A DNA stretch of 64,000 bases. Origin: Symbiodinium natans (taxonomy: Eukaryota > Sar > Dinophyceae > Suessiales > Symbiodiniaceae). A program made the translations under genes and the position numbers. Below are positions 1 through 11,489 of this stretch, in pieces. Every line of letters starts with the position of its first letter. Position 1 is the first letter of the stretch. The DNA lies in NCBI GenBank assembly GCA_905221605.1, contig CAJNDS010002370.1, positions 286,001 through 350,000 on the forward strand, in the 5' to 3' direction. The notes beneath the pieces were generated by a model that worked only from the letters and a program-made list of their open reading frames with translations, did not search any database and was not told the DNA's origin.

Positions 1-885
1 ACTAGCAGTAGCAAGGAACAGGATCGCTCGTTTTGACTGCCATTGTTGCTCGTCTCTTGCTACCATGTCCTTGAAGTTTGCCAAGACTTACACACGACTT
101 ACACACGTCTCCGATTAAGCTCGGTGCGACTGCAGGCTGTGGATGCATTCGGGTCTACCTCAATCGCGGCCTATACAAGTTCTGCTGCTGTCTCTGCCGA
201 GCCTTCAACTGCTGCTGGCTGTACACGGACAAGGACCGTGCGTGCCATCCCAACGCATCAACGCATCTCGATGCAGCCAGGATTTCCCTCCAGAAGATGC
301 CTCGCTCGGAGATGTGAAAGGGGACAGCGCAGCTGGTGACAGAGAAGAAGGTTTGGTTTGGTCGCTGTTAGGTATCCACCTGCATCATATCAATGCTCAG
401 CATGCTCTGGCCTAAAGTCTGCCGCGCTGCCGCGTGCTGACAGGCAAGAAATTTGCTGGTCAAGCAAAGTGGATCAGGCACGACTCGTGTTGATTGTCAC
501 CAGACTCGCCGAGTCTCATAGGGCAGGCAAAGCGCTGTACCCGTGGCCAGTATAGCACGCGAGGGGCGGAAGATTTCCAGTGCCCAAAGACAAGGAGGCT
601 GGACTCGGCATGGGCATGCGAAGGAGCAGGTATGCTTCAGAAGTTGCATAGGTTGCATGGATATCGCTTAGTCTCATGCGAGTTGTCACACACTCGGCTG
701 CCCACCCGTTGTCTTGTGACATGTCAGGGACGACAGCGCCGCATGCAGCTCTTCAGCTGCCACCTCAGGAAACATGACGACCCTTTTGAGTGAAGTCATG
801 AGTCGGAGAAGCCAGGCTTCTCTGGGGTCATGGGTGTGGGAGTGGAGATGGGAGTGATGGGGAGTCTGGTCGTCGAGGTGAGCAG
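1..885. other. No recognisable gene
   Basis: I see no supported coding exon here. The stretch probably holds upstream introns, N-terminal exons or 5' flank of the calpain gene that becomes recognisable at 886. Open frames on both strands are short and resemble nothing I know. Confidence 0.4.
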
Positions 886-2995
886 GTGGACAGCAGGGAT
901 ATTTGTCAAGGCAAGAGCTCTCTGGGGCTGGGTGACTTGGGTGATTCTCTGTGCTTAAACTCCTCTCCTTGAGCTTCTGTGCTTCTCACTCTGGGGAGAG
1001 GTGCTCTGGGAGACTGCTGGCTTCTGGCAGCGATCGCTTGCTTAGCAGAGCACAAAGGGGCGATTCAAGCTGTGTTCAGGCACCTCTGGCACCCCTCTGG
1101 CACCCTCTGCATTCCACATCTTTGGGCCCTTGAGAGTCTTGAGAGGTCGTCCAGAAGAAGCCTTCCTTTCTTGCCAGGACGAAGGAGGTAAACCCTCGTG
1201 GCAAGTACGTCCTTCGGCTATTCGATGGTGCAAAGGCACAGGGTTCTTGAGCGCTTGGTGACGGCGTAGTGTTGTAGGCAAACTTGCAAGTGTTGACATT
1301 GTTGATCCTTGCACTTCCTTGGCCTGTCGCGGAGGAGAAGTGGGAAATCATCATTATTGATGACTACATTCCATGCAACAAGGCAAGGTTTGCGCCTGAT
1401 TCGGACCACAGATGCGCTTCGAAGTGCCGCGAGACAGGCAAGTCACGAACGGGATGGCACTTGCAAGCCTCTTTTTAGCAAGCCGAACAAGAACGAGCTG
1501 TATGTGATGCTCATGGAGAAGGACGTCCTGAAATCTCTTGCGTTGTCTTACATAGTAGTCCCATCGAATCCCCCCACCCTTGCAGTGCTTCGAATATCGA
1601 GGTTTAGCCAAACCCACTTGAAGCCCGGAGGCCTTCGCCAAGTTCTGTGGCGGATATTCTGCTTTAGAGGCTCTGATTTTGCTTTGCTTCTGCGTCGCTT
1701 CTGCGTCTAAGGCCTTGTTTGGTGACTTGTTCAGGGCGGCCAGACCATCTGGGCCATCCGCGCGATGACAGGAGACCCAGCGTTGCTTGACTTGATTGGC
1801 CTGACTCCTTCAAGGTTTCTCTCAGCACAATGATCTGAGTGGATGGTGAACGAGTCAGGCGGCTCTTCTACCGAAGCGATGCTTGCGACAACTGGCAACG
1901 GAAGGACCTACGAGAGCATTGAGAACAGGCATTCGAGTGCTTCCCGTTCCAAATGCAGCGGTCTGTCTCAAACAAGGACCTGAAAAACTTTGACGATCCG
2001 CATGACAAGCGCAAGTGTGGTTTGTATGCGCGCGACGAGAAGATCGACAATGAGACCATGTCTCGAAGCTGTCGATTGCTGGTGCAACAAATTGCCAGCC
2101 ATACCAGAGTATGCAAAAGAGTGTCTCAGGTTTGAGATCCTGCGCAAGTACCACAGCTTGGGTCTTCCTGACATGTTGGAGTTTTCCTCTGAGCTCATGC
2201 GCAGGCCGAGAAGCCACTCTTGTGCTGGTGCTGCCATCATACACTGGCTAGTAACGGCTAGTACTGCTGGCCACAGTGTCCACAATGTCCACAACCCCTG
2301 CGAGCACAAGTAGGGCGGCCACATGGTCGTCACAGTCCTGTCCTTGCTGGGTCGGCGCCAGGCAGTATACTATCGGCTTCAGGATCCAGTGGTGCTGATG
2401 GCTTGGTGACGGGCCATGCCTACAGCATTCTCCAGGCTCGAAGTTCCGTACGGTTCCGTCCTGTGTCACATGAAGAGTCGGCTGCAGTCAGCAGACCCCT
2501 GTGAAGGTGAGAAAAGTGAACGATGGGTTCATGGGCATCGGAGGGAAGGACGCGTTATGAAAGCTGTTTGGGTCATTCATGTCTCATTCATGGCAAATTT
2601 GAGAGGATTACAAGATGATTCAGATCCGGAATCCGTGGGGGGCAGGAGCGATTTGGGATGAAGCCAAGTGAAGCCAAGTGAAGCCAAGTGAAGCCAAGTG
2701 AAGCCAAGTGAAGCGAAGGAGAGTGGAAAGGCGACTGGAGCGACAAGAGCAAGCTCTGGGAAGAGCATACTGCGGTCGCTTCCACAAACAAAAGCTGCAA
2801 CCATTGCAACCACCACTGCAACCGCAAAGCTGCAACCGAGCGGCGTCAGGTCAAGAAGCAGCTGGAGTTTGAGGATGTTGACGATGGCGCATTTTGGATG
2901 CCCGAAGCTCTGTAACTTGCTTTCGTGCGTGCAGTGCCTACTCGGTTCACACATGCAGGAGCTGGAGTGATTTCATCCAAAACTGGAGTAGGCCA
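886..2995 (+). CDS. Calpain-type (C2 family) cysteine protease, multi-exon, both ends incomplete
   Basis: Calpains are papain-fold cysteine proteases with a Cys-His-Asn triad, usually Ca2+-regulated. Short exons in order: 886-910 (VDSRDICQ), 1001-1079 (ALGDCWLLAAIACLAEH, catalytic Cys codon 1015-1017), 1335-1382 (KWEIIIIDDYIPCNK), 1479-1521 (NELYVMLMEK), 1631-1669 (AFAKFCGGYSALE), 1735-1776 (GGQTIWAIRAMTGD), probably 1931-2056 and 2130-2165 (FEILRKYHS), 2383-2435 (GLVTGHAYSILQ, catalytic His 2415-2417), 2606-2641 (MIQIRNPWG, catalytic Asn 2630-2632), about 2719-2775 (EWKGDWSDKSKLWEEH), 2850-2905 (DVDDGAFWMPE) and about 2963-2990 (WSDFIQNW). Order and motifs match the whole protease core. Introns mostly start GC (911, 1080, 1383, 1670, 2436, 2642, 2906), one starts GA (1522). 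The join from 2641 to 2719 does not resolve in frame with a standard site. The N-terminus and any domain after the core were not found. Family sure, exon edges approximate. Confidence 0.85.
2658..2712. repeat. 10-bp minisatellite inside a calpain intron
   Basis: About 5.5 perfect copies of GTGAAGCCAA lie in the intron between the NPWG exon and the EWKGDWSD exon of the calpain gene. Confidence 0.95.
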
Positions 2996-3010
2996 GTGAA
3001 TGCCAGTCAC

Positions 3011-5109
3011 TTGAAGTGGTTGCTTTGTGTGACAGGGTTCTCTGTTGAAGCCTGCTCTGTATACGTTGTATACAGTACGTGTTGGTCTGGTCTGGGATGG
3101 TAGCTGTGTTTAAGCGTGATTACATGCTCTGTTTCATCCCATGGGTTGTCGATCGACTATTGCCATTTAGGCAAAGTTTTCCGGACCGTGGTGTACTGTC
3201 AAATCTGGCATAGAGCGCATTTTTGTTGCATTCAGTGCATTCGGTTTTGCTTGCAATACGGACGTCAAGCAGCTCATAACTTATAGCTGCTTAAATCATG
3301 CTTTCCCGACGCAGGATAGGGGTTGTGGATCGCACCGTCGACATCAACTCGCTCAGCCTGCACGTGAAGGCCTCCAGGTTCGAAATGTTTGGGGTTCAAG
3401 CGCAGAACAGGGGTAGCGGGTAGCGCTGCTGTGTTCTCCGGCATGATTTGCGCTAGCTTCATCATGTTTGATTCGTTGCGTTCGAGGATGACTCCGCTTG
3501 CGCTCCAACGCTCGGATGTTGTCGTGGATGTTGGGCTCCAAGTTTGTGCTTTGACCCACGTCTAAACTGCAAAACATTGGCGATATTAAGCAGTTTGTAG
3601 CCGTGACATGGCTTGACAATGTTAATGCATGCGTGGTCGAATTTAACATGGCGGCGACCGCGCCCCAAGACTACCATGTTACCAGTGCAAATTTATCATA
3701 CTGTTCTCCTGATCATAGTAACATTGTCTCGCGCGCCACCTAAGCTACGCCACACGGCAGGGCCTCCGGGACCATGTTGGTACTCTGTATTCTAAGTGGT
3801 TGAAGAATTGAGAATCAAGCGCCGCTTTCCGGACACGTGGCGGGTGCGTAGAATTCCGGCAATATTCGCAGCGATTCAGGTCTTTAGCAGATCCCTCAAC
3901 AATGGGCTAATCGGGCCCAGCAGGTCCGCAACGGTTCTACATCGGTTTCTTGAGATTCCAGTCTGTTGCTTCGTCTGAGTGTCTTCACGACTGCCAAGGG
4001 GGGTCTAGGGTGGGTGCGTAAGGTTGCTGAGCGTTGTATGTCTTGCCGGCACTTGTGCGCGTATGCCCAGGAGTAGGGAGCTTGAACCATGCCAGTGACT
4101 GCCAATGCACGGTGAAGTAGAGATCTGCTTTTGTTGGCTTGAGAGCGATTCTTAGGTGCAAACTTTTGGTGTTGCTGCCCGAATCTCAAGAAGCTGCTGC
4201 AGTTTCAGAAAGAGCTTGGTGCTGCAAAGAGCAATGTGCCCAGTGCGCAGATCGTGTGCAGCGGCAGCTAAAGGTCAGGGATGCAAGAAGGTCTACTGTC
4301 CACATCGCAGCTCAGATGAGACGATCAAGGCGGAGCCTTGGGCCTTGGGGTGCACTTTTTGGCGCACTTCTCTTGACATTTTCTTTGTGCAGGTCAAGAA
4401 AAGCTGTTGTGCCATCCTGTGACTTGGGGGATATCGTGAGCCCTAGCAGCCCTAGCATGTTGCGCTGCATCGCAAACGAGATGGGCTTCAGATCTTCAGA
4501 TGGGCTTCGGATTTGTCGCGCTCAATACGGGCGCTTCGGAAGGAGCTTGTTTCACTTTCCCAAAGCGCTTCTAAAGCAGCTGTGCTCAAGTTGAACGAGT
4601 AAATTAAAAATATGCCAGCACCGCAAAGATGAAAAGGGCGGAATCTGCAGCGCACCACGAGTGAGGCGTGGGGCGATCACTGAGACAGGCCTCTGACGTA
4701 TTGAAATGTTTTGATTGTTTTTGACGGTCTCAGTGCAGGCAACTCACTGCACATTGTAAATCTGTACATGACATTTCAGGAAGCCATATACTGTAGACCT
4801 GTAGAAACATGAAGGTGGCAGTGGCTTTGAGTCAGTCAAAGGATGTCAAAGGCGTCCACATCATGCACATTGTTTGCGTCGTGTCTGTCGTGTGTGTCAT
4901 TCTCGGCCCCCATCTGGTTGAGGAGAAAATGGGAGAAACACTTGGTGGTACCGTGGGAAAGAACGAGTAACGGCTGCCTAGGGTTCGGTGGGGCTGGATC
5001 AGTCCACTCTGTGTGGCATCCGTTGGGCTTGTACAGTAGTCGACTTGAACATTCCTGAATGCTGCTTGCAGCTAGATGGAAGTTGGTTTGGCCACGGGGA
5101 GCTCAAGTC
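3011..5109. other. No recognisable gene
   Basis: Nothing supportable was found. A minus-strand open frame at 3353-3649 and a plus-strand frame around 4150-4590 have no recognisable motif. A possible short exon near 4180-4270 (reads KKLLQFQKELGAAK) is too weak to call. Confidence 0.4.
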
Positions 5110-5519
5110 CTCACTGCGGCCACCTGGCCCCCGGCGACGGCGCATCCAAGCACTCACCGATCCCTCGGGACGGCAACCGCAGCTGAGCGCCGGCCTTTTT
5201 GCGGCTAACGTCGCGGCTCGTGCGCAAGACCCCGCGGTTGCCTTGGACGCCGGTCTGGTCCCACCTCATTGCCCTCCGCAAGCCGCAAGGAGGGGTCAGG
5301 GGTATCTGTTCCCCCGTGCTTTGGCGCGAGCATATGCGGGGCCGGGAGCGCAACGCGGGATAACGCGGGAACACGGCCTTTTTTCGCGCGGCAAACCCAC
5401 ACCGGCACCGATAGCCTCGCGGCGTTGCCGTGCGATGCGTTAGAGCTCCAGCCGCGGGCAACCGTCGTGTCCCTTGACGGGCGTCGTGGCTTAGACATCA
5501 CGGCTGATCTGCAAAATTA
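5110..5519 (+). mobile_element. REL-RT retroelement fragment (RT fingers/palm start)
   Basis: A degraded piece of the same family as the copy at 13891-17089. Around 5330-5500 the frames read (R)QTHTGTDSLAALP and ATVVSLDGRRGLD, matching RAGTDCLAAML and ATIVSLDGRSAYD of the intact ORF, the region leading into the first catalytic Asp of the RT. It is frameshifted and cut off at both ends. GC content is clearly above the flanks. Non-functional. Confidence 0.75.
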
Positions 5520-6417
5520 AACCGCCAACGTGCAGCCCGCTCAGCAGGGGCTGCCTTTCAGAGTTCTTCGGGTTTGGCAAAAAGAAACCGCATCGGAGAC
5601 GTGAATGCTCACTTGCTTGCGCTTGCGCGAACATAGCAATTAGTGCAACGTGAGCTTGTACAGTTCGTGCGGCGGAAACCCAACCAGAGCATGACAGAAA
5701 CGAGAACCCGTTTGGCAGCAGGGCTCTGCGAAGCGCCGCCGAAGCATCACCTGATAGGAAAGAAATTGAGCTTAGTCCATGAAGAAGAATTAGAAACATG
5801 AGAAAGAGAAAATATGTCCATCTGACGAAGCATGATTCCCATTTGAGGTCTCTCTAATTGCAGCTCCTGAATAGATCGACGAGAAATACATCAAAATATT
5901 TGACTACATTTTCTCTCAATAGCAACATTGGGGGCGTACTATTTGCATTATAGCGCGCGAAGAGAGCAAGCATACATGATAGTATTGCAAGCGAAGCGAG
6001 CATGCATTATAGCGCAGCGTTGCCAGGGTCAGTGCCAGGAGGAGAAATACTTTCACGACGACAAGAACAACATGTGCGAGTGCAGCGAGCCACGTAAAAA
6101 TCTCGTACGACAGGACGGCAACACAACAGCCAACAGTACAAGTAGCATGCCGCGGACTGGCAGACTCGGCAGACCACCTCACAACTGACACAGTGGTTTG
6201 GGCAACGCCCGGCGACACAAGAAGCAAAGACATTTTTCGATTTTTGTCGACAGCCAGCGTGTTTACAGACACACGTCGTAGTCCTGTTGCCCGAGTAGAT
6301 GGGTCCGAATGTGCATGACGGCACAATTCCGAGCCAAATAGGCGAGAGGTGTCGCATTACAACAACCGCCATGCGCAGATATACATCCACGTGACGAAGT
6401 TGTGCCTTAGTTTTCGC
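5520..6417. other. Intergenic, no recognisable gene
   Basis: Lower-GC sequence between two REL-RT fragments. Open frames on both strands are shadows without recognisable motif. Confidence 0.5.
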
Positions 6418-6575
6418 CTGAGCCCTCAAAGGGCCGCCTTCGCACCTGGCCGCTGCGGGAGCGCCCCAGAACCTGGGTGTGGCTGCCGCGCTGATGCTTT
6501 CGGAGACCATGCGCTTGCATGTCCCCGGACTGGCCTCCTGACTAGGCGGGCCAAGCTCATTGCGCGGGCTTGACG
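6418..6575 (+). mobile_element. REL-RT fragment: endonuclease zinc-knuckle region
   Basis: Reads CGCRADAFGDHALACPRTGLL followed by a stop, matching CRAVVDELGDHRAACARSGLL of the intact ORF at about residues 769-790. This is the Cys/His knuckle just before the restriction-like endonuclease core. The piece stops before the catalytic acidic residues. Confidence 0.75.
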
Positions 6576-7010
6576 CAAGGTTGCCCGCAAAGCCGTTGGG
6601 CCCGCGCGGCTACGCAAGATGGAACTGTTCTGCGCACCGCCCTCTGGTGCACGCAAACCACCCACCCGGAGCTCGCTGCAAGCGGCACGCAAACCCTGTG
6701 CATGCACGGCTGCGCAGTGGGTGGGCGGTGGAACGACCTGGTCAGGCGGCTTGTTGCCCTCCGCGCGCAAGGGACATGGCTGGACACAACGGCTACAGTA
6801 GCGGAAAAAAAGTGTGTGGGAAACAAAAGTCGGCGACGTTTTTCGACGGATCGTCAGTCGCACATTCGCGCATCAGTTCGCGGAGCCGTGCAGGCTTGTG
6901 CCCCTTTCCAGTACGCGCTCAGCACGCGGGCGGACCCGAGGCCTTGGTGCGCGCTGCGGGCGGCCACGGAAGCGGACCCGCGCACAACTATTTTGAGCAT
7001 AAACGGCGTG

Positions 7011-7253
7011 GGGGCAGACATGATTTTTATGCGCACAAAATCATGTTTGTCGCTGAGTGTTTCAACACTTCGCATGCGCTCATGTGCTTGTGAGGTGTGT
7101 TGCCATGAGATGTTTTCGGCTACAGATCGCTAGCCTGAACGAGTCCCACCAGAGGACGAAACGCGTAGCTGTTAGTGCGATCTTGGCCAAAATGCTCTTG
7201 CGTGTGGCTTGAGTGTGCCATTCAACAGTAGAGTTTTGAGCATAAACGGCGTG
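7011..7253. mobile_element. Short insertion with 20-bp target-site duplication
   Basis: The 20-mer TTTTGAGCATAAACGGCGTG occurs exactly at 6991-7010 and again at 7234-7253. RT protein similarity runs up to the first copy (TTILSINGV) and resumes after the second (AYDHISRSK), so the 223 bp between were inserted and the target duplicated. A 9-bp inverted repeat (CATGATTTT/AAAATCATG, 7019-7045) lies near its left end. No coding potential recognised. A 20-bp duplication fits LINE-mobilised SINE-like insertion better than a DNA transposon. Confidence 0.65.
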
Positions 7254-7976
7254 TGGGCTTACGACCATATCTCCCGGAGCAAGCATGCTTGGCGGCCTTC
7301 GCCAGCACCAAGCGCTCGCGCGCCTGCACGCAGAGTTCGACTTCGGGGAAGGCCTATTCGCGTTTTTGGATGACGTGTACCTCACGTCGGGCCCGGAGCG
7401 AACGCCAACCCTGGTCGTTTTGGGCAGCCGTGTCGGCACCTGCGAGTTCATCGCAGCCACGCTGGAGGAGGCACGCGTATCTGCAGTGTGTGCTGCCCCT
7501 CGTTGGACTTACCTCCTGCGCTCAGTCCCGCCGGCGGATATATGGCCTCCTTTGCAGCTGCGCACGATGAAGCGGTGTTGGAGTGCCTGGGCAGGCTGCT
7601 CTCGGGGGCGGATACCGCGCTTGCGATACCGCCAGCCAGCGCGCGGGCGCACCTGCCACTGTGCATGGGGGGTTTGGGTTGCCGTCGGCTGCGGCGCATA
7701 CCATAGGGGCGCTCAAGGAGTGCCACCCGCGCAGCCCCTCGCGAACCTGCTGCGCCCGATGTTCGAGGAGGCGTTTGCTGCCGCCCAGCAAGAGGGAGGC
7801 AGAGTGCGCAGCTGCATGGCTCCGCTTGCAGGGCTTTGAAGCGCCCACGTGGATGTGCTTGCTAGGTGGTGCCACGCCCTCGCATTCGGCATAGGCTGAC
7901 GATGGGGGCCCGCTAACAAGGGCTGGCAGCGTTGCGCCGGGGTTTCCGTGGACGTGGAGCGCTGCCCGCTGTTGAT

Positions 7977-8830
7977 GTCGCCCTTTTTTTTAAGCAGAGC
8001 ATAGATGGCTGAACGCCGACGTGCACATTTAGGGTCCGAGGACCGTAGAGCCAAAAGCGGCATCCGTGTAATGCAGACCTCTTTATCAAGATGGCAGCTG
8101 AGAAAATGGTTCCAGCGTCAGGCTAAGAATCGAGCAGATTTCCAGGGCTTCTCAGCCCTTCAACAGGTTGAGAGCCTCGAGACTCTTCCGCGTGAGCTCG
8201 GGCAGCGGGCATGTGTGGTAGAAGTAGAAGACATGATATTCGTTCAGCAGAACTGGGATGCTTACCATGAAGATTGGGCTGCAAACCACCAACACGACTG
8301 CTTCAACATCTTGTTTACGCTGCGGCTAAGCGTGATGCAGGATGAGATAGAGCCGCCGCTGACCACTTCTACGCTGAGGTAATAACTGGATTCCCTTCAT
8401 CCGGCCGCGCCGCTTTTCCAGACACAGACGCCAGGATCACCAGCATCATTAGAGGGCAGGAGGGATAAGTTCGCCAGGCCTTCGGGGACCCAGAAGATCC
8501 CACGTATGTGATCGTGGAGTTTGAACATGACGAAAGCCCCAGACTCTGCTTGTGAAGTATGACTGGTATCCCGACCAAGAGCTCCATCGATGACATTCCT
8601 CGGCGAACGGCCTTTTTTGGCTCGCAATGCGGGGGGCGCCCTCTTTGTTAAGTAGAGCATGGATGGCTGAACGCCGACACGCACATTTAGGGTCCGAGGA
8701 CCGTAGAGCCAACAGCGGCATCCGTGTAGTGGAAACCTCTTTATCAAGATTGCAGCTGAGAAAATTGTTCCAGCGTCAGGCCAATGTCGAGCAGATTTCC
8801 AGGGTTTTTATCTGTGCTTTTGGTTTCTTT
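7977..8830 (+). mobile_element. LTR-like short element with direct terminal repeats
   Basis: Two direct repeats, about 7980-8150 and 8637-8806, are roughly 90% alike over ~165 bp and enclose ~480 bp. The unit is inserted in the REL-RT copy, whose homology stops near 7975 and resumes near 8858. The left repeat ends CCTTCAACA followed by GGTTGAGAGCC, nearly the same boundary as in the LTR element at 62466-63689. An open frame starting in the left repeat (8005-8382) shares spaced motifs (W-Q-L/Y-R-K and LQQVxSL) with that element. The interior (8350-8560) reads like captured coding sequence with frameshifts (AEVITGFPSSGRAAFPDTDA; DPTYVIVEFEHDESP). The right repeat lacks the CAACA end, so it is truncated. 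No pol genes. Confidence 0.55.
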
Positions 8831-9739
8831 CACGTTTTACTTTTATTTGAACGACCGCCAGCCGCGCCCGAACCGCGCACACATGGCGACACACTGCGCG
8901 GATGGCAACGCACCAACGTGGCCTGCCAAGACAGGACAGCATGCGAGAGCCTTTTATCTGACCTCGATCCGGCCTCCCGCGCTTGCTCCTGTCTCAGGCA
9001 GGCCCTGGTGGGCCGCGGGCTGTCACTGCGCTCCCCACGGCACCTGAGTTCCGCCGAGTGAGTGCATGCGCGTCCTACTGCTTCGACGCCTGCCGTTGCG
9101 GAGGGGCTCTCGACGTCTGCGGTGACCACCACACGGCCTGCCCAGGCGTGTTGGGCCCGCGCGGCGTGCCCCTGGAGCGAGCGGCCGCGAGAGTGTGCCG
9201 CGAAGCGGGCGCTAGGGTGGCCAACAATGTCCTCCTCCGCGAGATGAACCTGGATGTACCGCTTGCCCGCCGCATCGAGGTACTGGCCAACGGCCTCCCC
9301 CTCTACCAGGGAGCGCAAGTCGCGGTTGATACCACGCTCAGCATAACACCAGAACGCGGCGCAGAGGAGGTGGCATGCCACTCATGATGTTAGGTTCTTC
9401 TTGATTGGGCAGTGGCCCCCATGTGTTTTTGAATCGACAGCCCTGCTTGCAGTGCAGCGGCCGCCAATAACACATCACATGTGGGAGTTTCTGATCGAAG
9501 GTGCACTTGTAACGCACAAGACAAATGTATGCGCATACCGCATCTACATGGCCAGTAAAAAAATTAGATTGGATCGGCATCAGCATGAAAGGGCAATTGA
9601 CACAATGCGCAAGTGTCGGGTGCAGCCGGTGTGGCGTGTGCCAGTGGCGTGGTCGGGTCCAGTTTTGTAGGCCGGGAAATCGGGGACATGGAAACACCAC
9701 AGAAAGAAACAAAACTGCTGTCGCACGCGTCTGGACAAC

Positions 9740-10150
9740 GATGCGTGCCACGGCATCGGCGAACAAGTGTTGCACTACGCCTTGGCCGTGTCACAGGCGG
9801 GGCACGCGACCTGGAGCGCGGCATGTGCGCAGCGCATGCCGCTCGACCGTGCGGGTGACATCACCTAGCGCAGGCCGCCGGCGCTCGTCCCCTTCGTGCG
9901 CTTATGGTACGGGCAGCAGTCCACATACTACTGGTGGGACGCCGGGAACCAGCAGCACACCATCCAGCAGGGGGAAGACTGCGAGCAAAGCAACGCGCTA
10001 GCCCCAGCGCTGTACGCGCTCGGCCAACATGACGCCCTCTGCAGACGAGCAGCTGCGCACCGACTGAGTGTTTGGCGGCCTTCCTCGATGACATCTACTG
10101 GGTCACCACACCGGCCCGCTCCGTCGACGCGAGAACGGGGCCCCAGCCCT
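9740..10150 (+). mobile_element. REL-RT fragment with the FLDD box
   Basis: Reads LVPFVRLWYGQQSTYYWWDAG and DCEQSNALAPALYALGQ, then after a frameshift LAAFLDDIYWVTTPARS (about 10075-10125). This matches PYVRAWYGGTSTYLWWDAEG, DALAPALYSLAQ and LAAFLDDLYLVTTPARS of the intact ORF. It is the RT palm of a broken copy whose thumb is missing. Confidence 0.75.
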
Positions 10151-10339
10151 CCGCTGCCTCACGCGATGGAGCCGCGATCGCTGTCGCTGAACGCTTACTC
10201 TGGCTGCGACCTGGTCCCTCAGCGACTCCTGCGTTCTAGCCTGCGAGGCCGGAGTGCGGTGGAACGCCGAGTCGCCGAGTCCCTCCGCTTCGTCACCCAA
10301 CTGGTGCAGCTCAGAGCTCAGCACGCTCCTGCCGCTTTG

Positions 10340-10680
10340 CACGGTAGGCAAAAATCGTGCCGGTGTGAGACAAGGCTGCGTTCTTAGTCCACGTTTGTCC
10401 TGGGCTGTTTTGGAATGGGGCAATGAGTCATGGAAGGACTTGGTTGGGACGGCCGGTTTTGATTTCGGGGATGGCTTGCCACGACTTCTGGGCCGGCGAC
10501 TTGCTGATGATATCCTTCGTTTCACCAAATCTAACGAAGAAGCACGCCGCACCCGTGATTTACTCATTGCACCACTTGGTGAGGTTGGCCTGATTTTGAG
10601 CGCCGAAAAGACGGTGAGAAAAAAAAGAACGGTGATAACGACAACGGAAGTCCAGCTACCTCAGCACATTGTTTTTGGCA
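10340..10680 (+). mobile_element. RT fragment of a second non-LTR lineage
   Basis: Reads GVRQGCVLSPRLS, RLLGRRLADDILRF and LGEVGLILSAEKT, the RT box with the Y/FADD-type motif and following helix of a LINE or group-II-intron-like RT, unlike the FLDD of the REL-RT family. It lies between two REL-RT pieces and is truncated on both sides. Lower GC than its neighbours. Confidence 0.65.
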
Positions 10681-10784
10681 GCAGTCATCAAGTCCAGATT
10701 CTGGTTGCGAGAGTCTTCACGGTTCTGCCCACGTCGGCCATTGTTGCCGTGCCTGACTCCCCTCGGTCCGCGCGCCAGCTCCTG

Positions 10785-11360
10785 CCGTGGCTTCCTTGAC
10801 GAGTACGGAGATCACCGCGCCTGCTCCAACTCTGGCGTTCTTGCATCCCGCGAGCTGCCCTTTGAGCGCGCTGTAGCCCGGGTCTGCCAGGAGGCCGGCG
10901 CTCGTGTCGGGCGCAACGTCGCTTTGTCGGCCATGAACCTCGACGTGCCTGTCCAGGACGCACGGCACATCGAAGTCGAAAAAAAAAAAATCGTTTGCAA
11001 CGGCCTCAACTTGACGCACGGCGCGCAGCTCGCGGTCGATGCGACCTGCGTCAGCCCTGTGACGCGCGAGGAGCTGCCGCAAGCTGGGGCGGCCAGCGCC
11101 TAGCGCCTTACGCAACGCTGCGCACCGCAAGCGGCGGCAAACTTTTTCCGAACTCGATCGCAACCGGCGATGCCGACTCGTCGTTTTTGGGCTTCAAGTA
11201 GGGGGGCGCTGGGGCTCTGAGGCTGCCACCTTCGTTCGCCTCCCGCCGCGTTAAGGGCTTCTGCCCAGGCTGCGTGGTCCTCCGGTGGAGTAGCATCATT
11301 TCCGTCGCTGCGCAGAACGCGCTTGCGGCGATCTTCCTCGAGCCCCCCCATCCTGTCTCA
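10785..11360 (+). mobile_element. REL-RT fragment: endonuclease and C-terminus
   Basis: Reads CRGFLDEYGDHRACSNSGVL, then RHIEV and LAVDATCVSPVTRE (REL core equivalents), then VVFGLQVGGRWGSEA matching VVLAAEVGGRWGQEA near the C-terminus of the intact ORF. An A11 run at 10980-10990 interrupts the core. Possibly the 3' part of the copy whose RT is at 9740-10150. Confidence 0.7.
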
Positions 11361-11489
11361 GCCCTGTGCTGCTGGCCCACCCCCAGCTTTTCACGAGCTC
11401 CTAGCTGACGCCCGCTGGAGCGAGGCCCCAGGGCGTAGGTCCCCGACCATCCCGACCCCGACTGCAGCGGACGCAAAAAGCCACCAGAA

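Larger units (their letters stand above)
6830..9387 (+). mobile_element. Degraded REL-RT copy, twice interrupted
   Basis: Pieces of one copy in correct order. 6830-7010: RT palm start (APFQYAL, TTILSINGV). 7254-7975: after AYDHISRSK, the catalytic FLDDVYL box at 7361-7381 and thumb-like sequence in shifting frames. 8858-9387: linker (GWQRTNVACQDRT, matching GWQKPAACVLNKS) and REL domain (CGGALDVCGDHHTACP, then RRIEVLANG and VAVDTTLSI). The two gaps are insertions: 7011-7253 with a 20-bp duplication, and a direct-repeat element at about 7977-8830. Multiple frameshifts make it inactive. The REL part differs enough from the intact copy to suggest another subfamily. Confidence 0.7.
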
